Shown: piece by piece, positions 42,707-54,769 of the stretch
How positions within the stretch are numbered: position 1 is the first letter of the stretch
Layout: the number at the start of each line of letters is the position of its first letter
NCBI RefSeq assembly: GCF_003264855.1
Contig: NZ_NFZS01000006.1
Coordinates: forward strand, 62,001-126,000
Direction of reading: 5' to 3'
Source of the DNA: Dyella jiangningensis
GTDB lineage: Bacteria > Pseudomonadota > Gammaproteobacteria > Xanthomonadales > Rhodanobacteraceae
Length of the DNA: 64,000 nucleotides
Position numbers and translations under genes: made by a program
Notes under the pieces: generated by a model
Database searches by the model: none
Told to the model about the DNA's origin: nothing
What the model saw: the letters and a program-made list of their open reading frames with translations, nothing else

Positions 42707-43612
42707 ATGGTCTGGATGCAACGCCCCTTTTTCGTACTGGTCTTCGCGCTTGGTCTTCTCCCGGCCAGCGTCCAGATCCAAGCGACGGAAATCCCCAACA
42801 TTCGGACGCGGGAAGCAGCGCCTTTTTTGACACTCGCACAGATTGTCGTTGCAGGTGAGGCGAAGACCTGGGACTCGCGTATTCAGCTGGACACTTACGT
42901 GGACGAACTCGTCTATGCCGTAGGAGCGGAGCACGGATGGACGCCCAAGAACGCGCTATGGCCTGAAGTAGCCGCGCGTGTCCGGACTGACATCGACAAG
43001 CATCCCGATCTCTTCTTCCAAACAAGAAGGGAGGCAACGACCCAGGGTTATGCCAAGAGCTACGCAATGAGCCTGACTGCACGACAGGCCGACGACGTTG
43101 CAACGCTATACCAATCGGAGGCAGGCCAGAAGTACTTGGCTTTCTCTGCTGACGTGCTCAATTTCTACCTGACAGTCATGCGGCGAGCCCGAGACGAGGG
43201 CCAACCAGGTGCGCTTCGTGAGGTCATGGTCAACGCATTGAAAGCACCTCCCGCGAAGGATGAGCGCGTTCTGCTTGCAGCAGGTACCCGATATCTGGTC
43301 TCGGCAATGGGCGATAGTCGGTCCAAACCGCCGGGTGCTCAACGCCTGACGCTCGAACGCATGAACATCAACATGGTAGCTCGGGCAGCCCCCAGCGAAT
43401 GGAATGCATTGTTCGCGCGCTACGAGCACGACATGAATGCGATCGAACAAGTTGCAAATGATCCATTGGCTCAGCTCGAGATGGACCACTCCAGTGATTA
43501 CAGGCTAACACCGGCGAATGTGCCTGCGTCTATCCAGGCTTATCTTGCTTCTTGGAAAGCGTTCTACTGGACTGCCAAAGCCAAGCGGATCGAAGCGCCC
43601 GCCAACCCCTGA
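42707..43612 (+). CDS. DUF2059-like periplasmic protein, atypical composition
   Basis: A 301-residue protein with a signal peptide (FFVLVFALGLLPASVQIQA). The block MSLTARQADDVATLYQSEAGQKYLAFSADVL is like the DUF2059 core; the rest is not recognised. The gene is markedly poorer in GC than the genes on either side and uses many A/T-ending codons, suggesting later acquisition. Start ATG 42707 directly follows the acyltransferase gene, with six bases between. A downstream ATG (M4) is also possible. Confidence 0.65.
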   Translation: MVWMQRPFFVLVFALGLLPASVQIQATEIPNIRTREAAPFLTLAQIVVAGEAKTWDSRIQLDTYVDELVYAVGAEHGWTPKNALWPEVAARVRTDIDKHPDLFFQTRREATTQGYAKSYAMSLTARQADDVATLYQSEAGQKYLAFSADVLNFYLTVMRRARDEGQPGALREVMVNALKAPPAKDERVLLAAGTRYLVSAMGDSRSKPPGAQRLTLERMNINMVARAAPSEWNALFARYEHDMNAIEQVANDPLAQLEMDHSSDYRLTPANVPASIQAYLASWKAFYWTAKAKRIEAPANP

Positions 43613-43631
43613 ACTGTTCGGAGCACATCGC

Positions 43632-44267
43632 TTGGCCTCACTCGGCATCCAGCATTTCGACGCCTTCCTACTCGCCTGCGTCGCGCTGAACCTGACGCCG
43701 GGCCTGGATACGTTCTACATCCTCACCCGCAGCGGTCGTGAAGGCCGCGTGGTGGGCGTGATGGCTGCGCTCGGCATCAATGCCGGCTGCATCGTGCATA
43801 CGCTGGCCGCGGTGCTGGGCATCTCGGCGATCCTGATGACCTCGGCGCTCGCCTTCAGCGTGCTGAAATACCTCGGCGCGGCCTACCTGGTGTGGATCGG
43901 ACTGCGCATGCTGTTGACGCGAGGTGGCGCACGGCCGACCACGGTGACGCGCGGCAAGGGCCTGGCGGCCGCGTTTCGGCAAGGCATGCTCACCAACGTA
44001 CTCAACCCGAAGGTGGCGCTGTTCTTCCTCGCTTTTCTGCCGCAGTTCGTGTCGATGCAGGCTGCCCATCCACAGTTCGGGCTGTTGGTGCTCGGCCTGA
44101 GTTTCATCGGTACCGGCATGGTCTGGTCGATGGTGCTTGCGTTACTGGGCGGACACATCCATCACCTGCTCGCTACGCGGCCGCGCTTCGGCCAATGGAT
44201 GGATCGCGTATGCGGTACGGTGCTGCTGGGCTTTGGCGTGAAGTTGGCGCTGCAGAGGCAAGGCTGA
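43632..44267 (+). CDS. LysE-family amino acid exporter
   Basis: A 211-residue protein with six membrane segments and the LysE/RhtB pattern: ACVALNLTPGLDTFYILTRSGREGRVVGVMAALGINAGCIVHTLAAVLG, YLGAAYLVWIGLRML and FRQGMLTNVLNPKVALFFLAFLPQF. It exports amino acids or homoserine lactone-like molecules. TTG 43632 is the likely start: GGAG lies eight bases upstream, just behind the stop of the previous gene, and no good ATG is near. Confidence 0.87.
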   Translation: MASLGIQHFDAFLLACVALNLTPGLDTFYILTRSGREGRVVGVMAALGINAGCIVHTLAAVLGISAILMTSALAFSVLKYLGAAYLVWIGLRMLLTRGGARPTTVTRGKGLAAAFRQGMLTNVLNPKVALFFLAFLPQFVSMQAAHPQFGLLVLGLSFIGTGMVWSMVLALLGGHIHHLLATRPRFGQWMDRVCGTVLLGFGVKLALQRQG

Positions 44268-44284
44268 AGCGCAACGGCGCTCAC

Positions 44285-44401
44285 TGTAGGAGCGCACCCA
44301 GTGCGCGACCACGGCACAACATTCCACTCCATTTGCCGGCTTCGCAGGACGGACGTCGAGTTCAGCCCCTGCGCTTATCGCGCACTGGGTGCGCTCCTAC
44401 A
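44285..44401. repeat. paired REP-like elements (REPIN)
   Basis: A forward TGTAGGAGCGCACCCAGTGC copy and an inverted ATCGCGCACTGGGTGCGCTC copy, between the convergent LysE and LysR genes. Confidence 0.82.
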
Positions 44402-44417
44402 AATATGCTCGCCGTGG

Positions 44418-45458
44418 TTAACGCTCGGAATGCCCTGATTCGTCATAGTCGCGATGCGTCAGCAACCCCGGCCGCACCAGATCGACGAATGCCCTCGCCT
44501 CCGCGCTGAGGAACTTGCCCTTGCGCATCACCACGCCGTAGCTGCGCTGCGGGAAATACTGCTTCATGTTTCGGACGGCCAAACGCGAGCGGTCGGCGTC
44601 GGTGATGCAGATGCCGGTGACGATGGAGATGCCCAGCCCCATCGCGACGTATTCCTTGATCACGTCCCAGCCGCCCACTTCGATCGCTACGCGATAAGGC
44701 ACCTGGCGCTGCTGGAACACCAGGTCGACCAGTCGATAGGTGGAAAGCCGCTGCGGCGGCAGGATCAAGCCGTAGGGCGATAGGTCCTGCAAAGTGAGAT
44801 CGGCCTTGGACGCCAGCGGATGATCCAGCGGCATGATGAGCATCGGGTCGTAGTGATAGACCGGCGCCCAGGCGATGTCGTTGGGCACGTCGAGCATGGA
44901 GCCCACGGCGAAGTCCGCCTCGTCGGCACGCAACAGCGCCAGCCCGTCCTTGCCGGTGACGTTGGCAAGCTGCAGCTGCACCTCGGGGAACTGCTCGCGA
45001 TAGCGCCGTACTAGGTCAGGCAACAGGTACTGGATGGTCGAGGTGCCCGCCGCCACGGTCAGCCGGCCACCCTGCAGGCCCTTCACCTTGGCCTGGAAGT
45101 CGCGATCCAAGTTCTCCCACCCTTCAACCAGCGGACGCGCCAGCTCGTAGAGCGCCTCGCCTGCGTCAGTAAGGTTGATTCGCCGGCGACGACGCTCGAG
45201 CAGGCTCACGCCCAGTTCCCGCTCCAGCGCCTGCAGCTGGAGGCTCACCGTCGGCTGAGACAGATAGAGCGCCTCGGCGGCACGCGTCAGCGTGCCCAAT
45301 TTGACCGTATAGACGAAGGCTCGCATCTGCTTCTGACGGTTGCCCTTGTAGTAGTAGCGACCGGCCTCTTCCGTCTCTCGCCCACGGCCCTTCTTACGTC
45401 TTGAAGGGCTGACACGGGCTTTTTTTGGCTTGTTCAGCCGTTTTCCTGGGTCTGACAC
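44418..45458 (-). CDS. LysR-type regulator, probable controller of aceBA
   Basis: A 346-residue LysR regulator. The winged helix is TVKLGTLTRAAEALYLSQPTVSLQLQALERELGVSLLERRRRRINLTDAG, followed by a periplasmic-binding-like effector domain from about residue 130 (GRLTVAAGTSTIQYLLPDLVRRYREQFP). It has an unusual basic N-terminal extension of about 40 residues (KKARVSPSRRKKGRGRETEE). The start is GTG 45458 without a clear ribosome site, and the next ATG falls inside the DNA-binding helix. It is divergent from aceB-aceA, with three dyads between. Confidence 0.85.
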   Translation of the reverse strand: MSDPGKRLNKPKKARVSPSRRKKGRGRETEEAGRYYYKGNRQKQMRAFVYTVKLGTLTRAAEALYLSQPTVSLQLQALERELGVSLLERRRRRINLTDAGEALYELARPLVEGWENLDRDFQAKVKGLQGGRLTVAAGTSTIQYLLPDLVRRYREQFPEVQLQLANVTGKDGLALLRADEADFAVGSMLDVPNDIAWAPVYHYDPMLIMPLDHPLASKADLTLQDLSPYGLILPPQRLSTYRLVDLVFQQRQVPYRVAIEVGGWDVIKEYVAMGLGISIVTGICITDADRSRLAVRNMKQYFPQRSYGVVMRKGKFLSAEARAFVDLVRPGLLTHRDYDESGHSER

Positions 45459-45460
45459 GG

Positions 45461-45538
45461 CTTGTGACTCAATTAGTTACAAGATGTATTAGTAAATACA
45501 ATACCAAAAATTGAAACATTTGCTTTGTCAAAGCAAAT
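45461..45538. promoter_or_regulatory. three dyad operators between lysR and aceB
   Basis: CTTGTGACT-CAATT-AGTTACAAG (45461-45483, one mismatch), TGTATT-AGTA-AATACA (45485-45500) and the perfect ATTTGCTTT-GTC-AAAGCAAAT (45518-45538) fill this AT-rich gap. The last ends 44 bases before the aceB start. They are candidate sites for the LysR regulator and for repression of aceBA. Confidence 0.6.
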
Positions 45539-45582
45539 CTCCGTGACCTAGTGTCATCCCATCGTCATCACGGAGATCGGTC

Positions 45583-47181
45583 ATGGCTGTCCCCAAGGAA
45601 CGCGTCACTCTGTCGCCGGCCCAGGTCGAGGGTTCTGTCGGGCCCGGGCACAGCGCCATCCTCACCCCGGAAGCCCTCGCCTTCCTGGCCCAGCTGCACC
45701 GCCAGTTCGACGGTTGCCGCCGCGTGCTGCTGGCCGCCCGCCATGCCCGGCAGGCCCGTTTCGATGCCGGCGAGCTGCCGGACTTCCGCCCCGATACGGT
45801 GGCCATCCGTGAAGGCCATTGGACTGTCGCCCCCATCCCGGCCGCGCTGCGCGACCGCCGCGTGGAAATCACCGGCCCCGTCGAACGCAAGATGATCATC
45901 AACGCGCTGAATTCGGGCGCAAAGGTGTTCATGGCCGACTTCGAGGATTCCTCGGCCCCCAGCTTCATCAACCAGATCGACGGCCAGATCAATCTGCGCG
46001 ACGCCGTGGACGGTTCCATCGAATACACCTCGCCGGAAGGCAAGCATTACCGCGTCAACGACAACCCGGCCGTGCTGATCGTGCGTCCGCGCGGCTGGCA
46101 CCTGCCGGAGCGCCACATCACCGTGGACGGCGAGCCCATGTCCGGCGCCTTGGTGGACTTCGGTCTGTTCGCCTTCCACAACGCGCACAAGCTCAACGCG
46201 CGCGACCGCGGCCCGTACTTCTACCTGCCCAAGCTGCAGGCGATGGAAGAGGCCGCGCTGTGGGACGAAGTGATGGCCGCCGCCGAGGCCGCACTCGACC
46301 TGCCGCCGGAGTCGATGAAGGTCACCGTGCTGATCGAGACGCTGCCGGCCGTGTTCCAGATGCACGAGATCCTGCACGCGCTGCGCGGTCGCATCGTCGG
46401 CCTCAACTGCGGCCGCTGGGATTACATCTTTTCCTACCTGAAGACCTTCCGCGCACACCGCGACCGCCTGCTGCCGGATCGCGGTCAGGTGCAAATGACC
46501 GTGCCGTTCCTGAAGGCCTATTCGGAGCTGCTGATCCAGACCTGCCATCGCCGCGGCGCCTTCGCCATGGGCGGCATGGCCGCGCAGATTCCGATCAAGG
46601 GCAATGACGCGGCAAACGACGCCGCGCTGGCTAAGGTGCGCGCCGACAAGCTGCGCGAGGTGCAGACAGGCCACGACGGCACGTGGGTGGCGCATCCCGC
46701 GCTGGTGCCGGTCGCACGGGAAATCTTCGACAAGTACATGCCCTCGTCGAACCAGCTGAACGTGGTGCGCGCCGACGTCGACGTGCCGCGCGACCAGCTG
46801 ATCGCGCCCTGCAGCGGCACCATCACGCGCGAGGGCTTCGACAACAACGTGGAAGTGGCGCTGCGCTACACCGCGTCGTGGCTGGACGGGCAGGGCTGCG
46901 TGCCGATCCATCACCTGATGGAGGACGCCGCCACCGCCGAGATCGCGCGTGCGCAGCTGTGGCAGTGGCTGCATCTGGGCCCGCTGGAGTTCACCGACCA
47001 TGCGCCGATCGACTTCGCGCTGTTCGACCACTCGCTCACCAAGCACACGCATCGCCTGATCGAGGAGAAGGGCCCATACGCGCACCGCGCCGAACAGGCC
47101 GCCGCCTTGCTCAGGCAGCTCACGCACGCCGACGAACTCGGCGATTTCCTCACCCTGGCCGCCTACGAGCAGCTCGCCTGA
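45583..47181 (+). CDS. aceB: malate synthase A
   Basis: A 532-residue malate synthase A, condensing acetyl-CoA with glyoxylate to malate. Family stretches include KVFMADFEDSSAPSFINQIDGQINLRDAVDG, VTVLIETLPAVFQMHEILHALRGRIVGLNCGRWDYIFSYLKT and MGGMAAQIPIKGNDAAN. Length is that of the A isoform. GGAG lies seven bases before ATG. With aceA downstream it forms the glyoxylate shunt used for growth on acetate or fatty acids. Confidence 0.95.
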   Translation: MAVPKERVTLSPAQVEGSVGPGHSAILTPEALAFLAQLHRQFDGCRRVLLAARHARQARFDAGELPDFRPDTVAIREGHWTVAPIPAALRDRRVEITGPVERKMIINALNSGAKVFMADFEDSSAPSFINQIDGQINLRDAVDGSIEYTSPEGKHYRVNDNPAVLIVRPRGWHLPERHITVDGEPMSGALVDFGLFAFHNAHKLNARDRGPYFYLPKLQAMEEAALWDEVMAAAEAALDLPPESMKVTVLIETLPAVFQMHEILHALRGRIVGLNCGRWDYIFSYLKTFRAHRDRLLPDRGQVQMTVPFLKAYSELLIQTCHRRGAFAMGGMAAQIPIKGNDAANDAALAKVRADKLREVQTGHDGTWVAHPALVPVAREIFDKYMPSSNQLNVVRADVDVPRDQLIAPCSGTITREGFDNNVEVALRYTASWLDGQGCVPIHHLMEDAATAEIARAQLWQWLHLGPLEFTDHAPIDFALFDHSLTKHTHRLIEEKGPYAHRAEQAAALLRQLTHADELGDFLTLAAYEQLA

Positions 47182-47196
47182 TCGCAAGCCATCTAC

Positions 47197-47222
47197 CGTA
47201 GGAGCGCACCCAGTGCGCGAAA
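47197..47222 (+). repeat. single REP-like element between aceB and aceA
   Basis: CCGTAGGAGCGCACCCAGTG followed by CGCGAAAAGCC, a single forward copy with the start of the linker seen at 33875 and 38389. It could form a hairpin within the aceBA transcript. Confidence 0.75.
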
Positions 47223-47301
47223 AGCCTACGCAGCGGAGTCGCCGCGGTCGCCAACGCGGCGGACTCCCACAACGCATCCGCACACGCAACGGAGTCACGT
47301 C

Positions 47302-48606
<1,305 letters not shown>

Positions 48607-48646
48607 TCCGGTGATTCCCGTCGCGTGAGCCGGCACGGATGCTGGC

Positions 48647-48691
48647 GCGTGCGCGGGGAGCGCGGCCCTGTCCTGCGCTCCCTGCGCGCGC
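48647..48691. terminator. long GC hairpin between convergent aceA and antiporter
   Basis: 48647-48663 pairs with 48675-48691 over 17 positions (including two G-T wobbles), centred on GGGAGCGC/GCGCTCCC. It has an 11-base loop and no T tract. It would serve both converging transcripts. Confidence 0.5.
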
Positions 48692-48712
48692 CGCGCAGGG
48701 AAGGCACGCACG

Positions 48713-50512
48713 TCAGTTGCTCGGACGCAGGGGTTGCGGTGGCACCAGCGCGGCAACCAGCCAGCCCGGCCTGGGTTCGAGTTCGCGCTTCACCGAGGCG
48801 ATCCGCAACGCACCCTTCTCCTCGACACCGAACAGCAGCACCGTATTCGAGCCGTACTGCTCGATGAAGTGCGGCCAGTCGAACGTCGTCGTCAATCGCG
48901 TCGATTTGATCGTCCAGCCTTCGGCCAGCCGTTCCTCGAATCGCTCGTGCGTCATCGCGGCGTCGAACAGCGCGGGCGCCAGCAGATGGCCGCCCAATTG
49001 CGTGCGCTCATGCGCTTGGTGCGTGTCTTCCACCAGCAACCGGTAGACGCGGCCACGCCCGAATTCCTGGCGGTAGTACACGCAGGCGAGAGCGTTGCGC
49101 TCGCGATTGGCCGACATGGCCAGCAGCCGCCCGATGCCGGAAAGATCGAGGTGGCGCTCGGCATACGTCGTCGCCGGATGGCCGTAGAACGTGGTCAGGC
49201 CCTCCATGCGCGCCAGGCGAATGCCTTGCCACTGCTCGTCGGCAATGACGACTCGAAAGCCCGCGTCAACCAGAGCGCGAGCGACCTGGCGCGCCGCGGC
49301 ATCCGCGCCATAGATGAGCACGCCGGTCGGATCGGGTTCGGCGACTTTCAGCCAGCGCGCCAAGGGCCGTGCGGTCGCACTCTGCAGCAACACCGTGCCG
49401 ATGATGATCAGGAACACCAACGGCACCAGCTGCGCGGCTCCCGGCATGCCCAGTTCACCCAGGCGCAGCGCGAACACGGCGGACACCGCCGCCGCCACGA
49501 TGCCGCGCGGCGCCACCCAGCCAATCAGCGCGCGCTCGCGCCAGCTCAACGCGCTGCCCACCGTCGCGATGGCGACCGTGAGGGGACGCACCACCAGCTG
49601 CGCCACGACAAAGATCGCCACGCCCGACCAAAGCACGTGCCCCGGCAGCGGCCAGGTCAGTCGTGCCGCCAGCAGGATGAAAAGGCTGGAGACCAGCAGG
49701 GTGGTGAGGTTTTCCTTGAAATCGAGGATGTCGTCGATATGCACGTCGCGCATGTTGCCGAGCGCGATGCCCATGATCGTCACCGTCAACAAACCCGACT
49801 CATGCGTAATCGCGTTGGACAGCGAAAACGCCAACAGCACCATCACCAACGCGGCATAGTTCTGCAGGTACTCGGGGATCATCTGGCGACGCAGGAAAAA
49901 CGCCAGCAACCATGCCGCCACCAGGCCGACCACGGTGCCACTGGCCAGTACGGCCAGGAACACGCCGACCGTGCGTCCTTGCTGATGGGAGGCAATCGCC
50001 TCGAACACCAGCACGGCGAACAACGCGCCAAGCGGATCGATCACGATGCCTTCCCAGCGCAGCGTATTGGCGATGCGTGCATTGGGTCGCACGGTGCGCA
50101 GCATGGGCGCGATCACCGTGGGCCCGGTCACGCAGGTCAACGCACCGAACAGCAATGCCACCTGCCAGCTCAAGCCCGCCAGATAGTGCGCAGCGATCGC
50201 GAGCAGGAACACGGCGATCACCGCACCGTAGGTCACCAGTCCGCGCACGACGCAGCCAATCTCGCGCAACTCGCTGAAGCGCAGGGTCAGACTGCCCTCG
50301 AACAGGATCAGCGACACAGCCAGCGACACGATCGGAAACAACAGCGGCCCCAGCAGTCGATCGGGCTGCAACGCGCCCACCACCGGGCCCATCAGGATGC
50401 CTGCCAGCAACAGGAACAGGATGGCCGGCAACCGGACCCGCCAAGCCAGCCATTGGGCGAGAAAGCCGATACCCAGCATGCCTACCAGCAACAGCCCCAG
50501 GTCAGCCGACAT
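48713..50512 (-). CDS. cation:proton antiporter with TrkA-N-like domain
   Basis: A 599-residue membrane protein of the NhaP/CPA1 type. About 12-13 membrane segments span residues 1-400, with LILFEGSLTLRFSELREIG, FGALTCVTGPTVIAPMLRTVRPNARIA, WEGIVIDPLGALFAVLVFEAI and LIGWVAPRGIVAAAVSAVFALRL. A TrkA-N-like nucleotide-binding domain starts near 405 (GVLIYGADAAARQVARALVDAGFRVVIADE). It should exchange Na+ or K+ for H+ at the inner membrane. Start ATG 50512 has GAGGGA six bases upstream. Confidence 0.88.
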   Translation of the reverse strand: MSADLGLLLVGMLGIGFLAQWLAWRVRLPAILFLLLAGILMGPVVGALQPDRLLGPLLFPIVSLAVSLILFEGSLTLRFSELREIGCVVRGLVTYGAVIAVFLLAIAAHYLAGLSWQVALLFGALTCVTGPTVIAPMLRTVRPNARIANTLRWEGIVIDPLGALFAVLVFEAIASHQQGRTVGVFLAVLASGTVVGLVAAWLLAFFLRRQMIPEYLQNYAALVMVLLAFSLSNAITHESGLLTVTIMGIALGNMRDVHIDDILDFKENLTTLLVSSLFILLAARLTWPLPGHVLWSGVAIFVVAQLVVRPLTVAIATVGSALSWRERALIGWVAPRGIVAAAVSAVFALRLGELGMPGAAQLVPLVFLIIIGTVLLQSATARPLARWLKVAEPDPTGVLIYGADAAARQVARALVDAGFRVVIADEQWQGIRLARMEGLTTFYGHPATTYAERHLDLSGIGRLLAMSANRERNALACVYYRQEFGRGRVYRLLVEDTHQAHERTQLGGHLLAPALFDAAMTHERFEERLAEGWTIKSTRLTTTFDWPHFIEQYGSNTVLLFGVEEKGALRIASVKRELEPRPGWLVAALVPPQPLRPSN

Positions 50513-50615
50513 GCGCGATCCCTCGAGCGACCAGACGCGGCTATCGGAGCACGCCCACCATCGTGGCGTCCACCGTTCGTTTCCAGCTGGGAAGGGAAAG
50601 AGGAAAGGGCCAAAC

Positions 50616-50660
50616 CCCGGTATCGGACGGGGGGAGGGGGAGGGAGTACCGATACCGGGG
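50616..50660 (-). promoter_or_regulatory. hairpin with homopurine/homopyrimidine loop upstream of the antiporter
   Basis: CCCCGGTATCGG (50616-50627) and CCGATACCGGGG (50649-50660) form a perfect 12-bp stem. The 21-base loop is nearly all purine on plus (G6, G4 and G3 runs split by A) and all pyrimidine-rich in the minus-strand leader RNA. It lies about 104 bases before the antiporter start and may be a leader element. Confidence 0.45.
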
Positions 50661-50766
50661 TGGCAGGCATAGTTCAATAAAGAACTAGCGGGTACAGATA
50701 ATACGCCCCGGCTCCGGCAAGTCAATACCCGTCAGTTCAAAAATTCCCGGCAGCGGCGGCCATCCC

Positions 50767-50792
50767 TGTAGGAGCGCACCCCGTGCGCGATC
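50767..50792 (+). repeat. single REP-like palindromic element
   Basis: TGTAGGAGCGCACCCCGTGC followed by GCGATC, a single forward copy just after the yifB stop (minus strand). Confidence 0.75.
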
Positions 50793-50815
50793 AGCCCCGC
50801 ACCATCACCAGCGGC

Positions 50816-52315
<1,500 letters not shown>

Positions 52316-52464
52316 ACGGAACGGATGTCGGAGTGGCTGCCAGGTTGAAACACGGAGCGACTCCCTCGCGCAGCCAGCGGTGAAAATAGCCGCCCCCGAC
52401 CGTTCTCGGGGTGAGGGTGACAGATCGGGGGCGGCTCCCGGGACGTGGGCCGCGCTACGCCCCG

Positions 52465-52713
52465 TCAGGTGGCAGCACTGGCCTCGAGTTCTGCGATTCG
52501 CTTTTCCAGAGCCTCGACCTTGGCGCGCGTACGGGCCAAAAGCTGTGTCTGGACTTCAAACTCCTCGCGGGTGACCAGGTCGAGGCGGCGCAATCCCTGC
52601 GCCAGGACATCGCCAAAGTTGGTGCGCAGATCCTGGTGCGCCTGGGCCAATCCTGTTGGAACCAACGAAACTAGACGCTGGGCAAGTTGATCGATGTCCT
52701 GCCTATCCATCAT
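52465..52713 (-). CDS. ubiK: ubiquinone biosynthesis accessory factor UbiK
   Basis: An 82-residue helical protein of the BMFP (YqiC) family. It has LAQRLVSLVPTGLAQAHQDLRTNFGDVLAQGLRRLDLVTREEFEVQ across the membrane-interacting helix, then a coiled coil to ELEA. In E. coli UbiK binds UbiJ to support the Ubi complex. ATG 52713 has AGG eight bases upstream; GTG three codons earlier is the alternative. Confidence 0.9.
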   Translation of the reverse strand: MMDRQDIDQLAQRLVSLVPTGLAQAHQDLRTNFGDVLAQGLRRLDLVTREEFEVQTQLLARTRAKVEALEKRIAELEASAAT

Positions 52714-52797
52714 GGATAGCACCTCGAACTTGTCGGAGGTAAGTGTAGATTCATGTCTTTAAACGCCACCATCGGCCTGCTCCACTTCAATCTGTAG

Positions 52798-53241
<444 letters not shown>

Positions 53242-53247
53242 ACCGTC

Positions 53248-53769
53248 TTACGCCGCGGCCTGCGCCCGCTCGAAGCGTCGGTGGTGAACCAGCAGGCCGG
53301 TGAAGTAGCAGACGTAGTAGCCGATGACGAGGCCGAAGATCGCCAGCGTCAGCGGACTGTTTCCGAAGGCGGGCGCCGAATGCGCCATGGCTGGATCCTG
53401 CAACTGCGGCATGACGACCAGGAATCGCCACGCCAGGCGTCCCACCAGCAGCACGGTGAGGATGCCGCCGATCCAGGCGTTCGGGATGTAGAGGTCGTTG
53501 CCGCTGCCATCGCGTTCGAAGCGTGTCAGGCGCAGGCCGATCGTGCCCAGTGCTGCGCCGAGCAGCGCGCCACCGAACAGGCCTTCCAGCAAGCGGGGGT
53601 TGTGCAGGCCGCCCAGCACGATCAGTCCGCCGATCAGGCTGAGGAACGCAATGCGCGCGATCATCCGGGTGCGGCGTACCGGCTGCCGACCGAAGCTTCC
53701 GCGCACGCGACGCCAGATGCCGAAGGCCATCAACGGGATCAGCAGCGCGTAGATCATGTTCGGGGTCAT
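53248..53769 (-). CDS. four- or five-segment membrane protein, DUF1453/CcdC-like
   Basis: A 173-residue integral membrane protein with about five hydrophobic segments (MIYALLIPLMAFGIWRR, MIARIAFLSLIGGLIVLGG, GLFGGALLGAALGTIGL, AWIGGILTVLLVGRLAWRF and LAIFGLVIGYYVCYFTGLLVHHR). The layout recalls the CcdC/DUF1453 family, but I am not sure. It converges on glnB with a six-base gap. Confidence 0.6.
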   Translation of the reverse strand: MTPNMIYALLIPLMAFGIWRRVRGSFGRQPVRRTRMIARIAFLSLIGGLIVLGGLHNPRLLEGLFGGALLGAALGTIGLRLTRFERDGSGNDLYIPNAWIGGILTVLLVGRLAWRFLVVMPQLQDPAMAHSAPAFGNSPLTLAIFGLVIGYYVCYFTGLLVHHRRFERAQAAA

Positions 53770-53883
53770 GCCGGCGTCTCTGGTTTGGGATGCCGTGAGC
53801 TTATCGGCTCGGTCCGGTGGCGACGACTGACGTCACGCAACCATCGCGGATGACGGCTGTCACCCGCGACGGCGTCTTCCGGC

Positions 53884-54627
53884 CTACTTTGCCTTGCCCT
53901 GATTGGCCACGGCGGCCATCTTCGCGGCGATGGCGTCGGCATCGCCAAGATAGTAGTGGCGGATCGGCTTGAGGTTGGCATCGAACTCGTACACCAGCGG
54001 TACGCCGTTGGGGATGTTGAGCTCGACGATTTCCTCGTCGGAGATGTTGTCGAGGTACTTCACCAGCGCACGCAGCGAATTGCCGTGCGCCGCGACGACC
54101 ACGCGCTGGCCGGATCCCACCGCCGGCGCCAGCACGTCATGCCAGTAGGGCAGCACGCGGTCGACCGTGTCCTTCAGGCATTCGGTGTCCGGAATCACCG
54201 ACGGGTCGAGATTCGCGTAACGCGGGTCGTGCACCGATTCGTTGCTGGCGCGATCGAGCGGCGGCGGCGGGATGTCGTAGCTGCGGCGCCAGACCTTGAC
54301 CTGATCCTCGCCGTACTTGGCCGCGGTTTCCGCCTTGTTGAGGCCCGTGAGGCCACCGTAGTGGCGCTCGTTGAGGCGCCAGTCGGTGACGACGGGAAGC
54401 CACATCTGGTCCATCGCATCCAGTACGCCCCACAGCGTGCGCACGGCGCGCTTGAGCACGGAGGTGTGGGCGATGTCGAACGCGTAGCCTTCGGCCTTGA
54501 GCAGCCGGCCCGCCTCGGCGGCTTCCGCCATGCCCTGTTCGGTGAGGTCCACGTCGGCCCAACCGCTGAAGCGGTTGTCGAGGTTCCACTGGGACTGGCC
54601 GTGACGGATGAGTACGAGCTTGTACAT
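53884..54627 (-). CDS. gpmA: 2,3-bisphosphoglycerate-dependent phosphoglycerate mutase
   Basis: A 247-residue cofactor-dependent mutase of glycolysis, converting 3- to 2-phosphoglycerate. It has [22 protein letters not shown] with the phosphohistidine, [21 protein letters not shown], the YDIPPPPLD loop and [17 protein letters not shown] with the second catalytic histidine. The start at [10 protein letters not shown] gives the standard length. Confidence 0.96.
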   Translation of the reverse strand: MYKLVLIRHGQSQWNLDNRFSGWADVDLTEQGMAEAAEAGRLLKAEGYAFDIAHTSVLKRAVRTLWGVLDAMDQMWLPVVTDWRLNERHYGGLTGLNKAETAAKYGEDQVKVWRRSYDIPPPPLDRASNESVHDPRYANLDPSVIPDTECLKDTVDRVLPYWHDVLAPAVGSGQRVVVAAHGNSLRALVKYLDNISDEEIVELNIPNGVPLVYEFDANLKPIRHYYLGDADAIAAKMAAVANQGKAK

Positions 54628-54769
54628 GGCGGGTATTCGCGGCGAGAAACCTGGCATGGTGAGGCCGCGCCCCGGGCTCGTCAAATCGGCCGCCCCTGTC
54701 GAAGGTCATGCTAAACCCGGTGCGGTGCTGGCGCATCCTAGAGGGGTCAATACCCTCATGGAGTTCGTC

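Larger units (their letters stand above)
50513..50815. other. 303-base leader region with a hairpin and a REP copy
   Basis: No gene is supported. It holds the long hairpin at 50616-50660 and a single REP copy at 50767, both listed separately. Confidence 0.6.
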
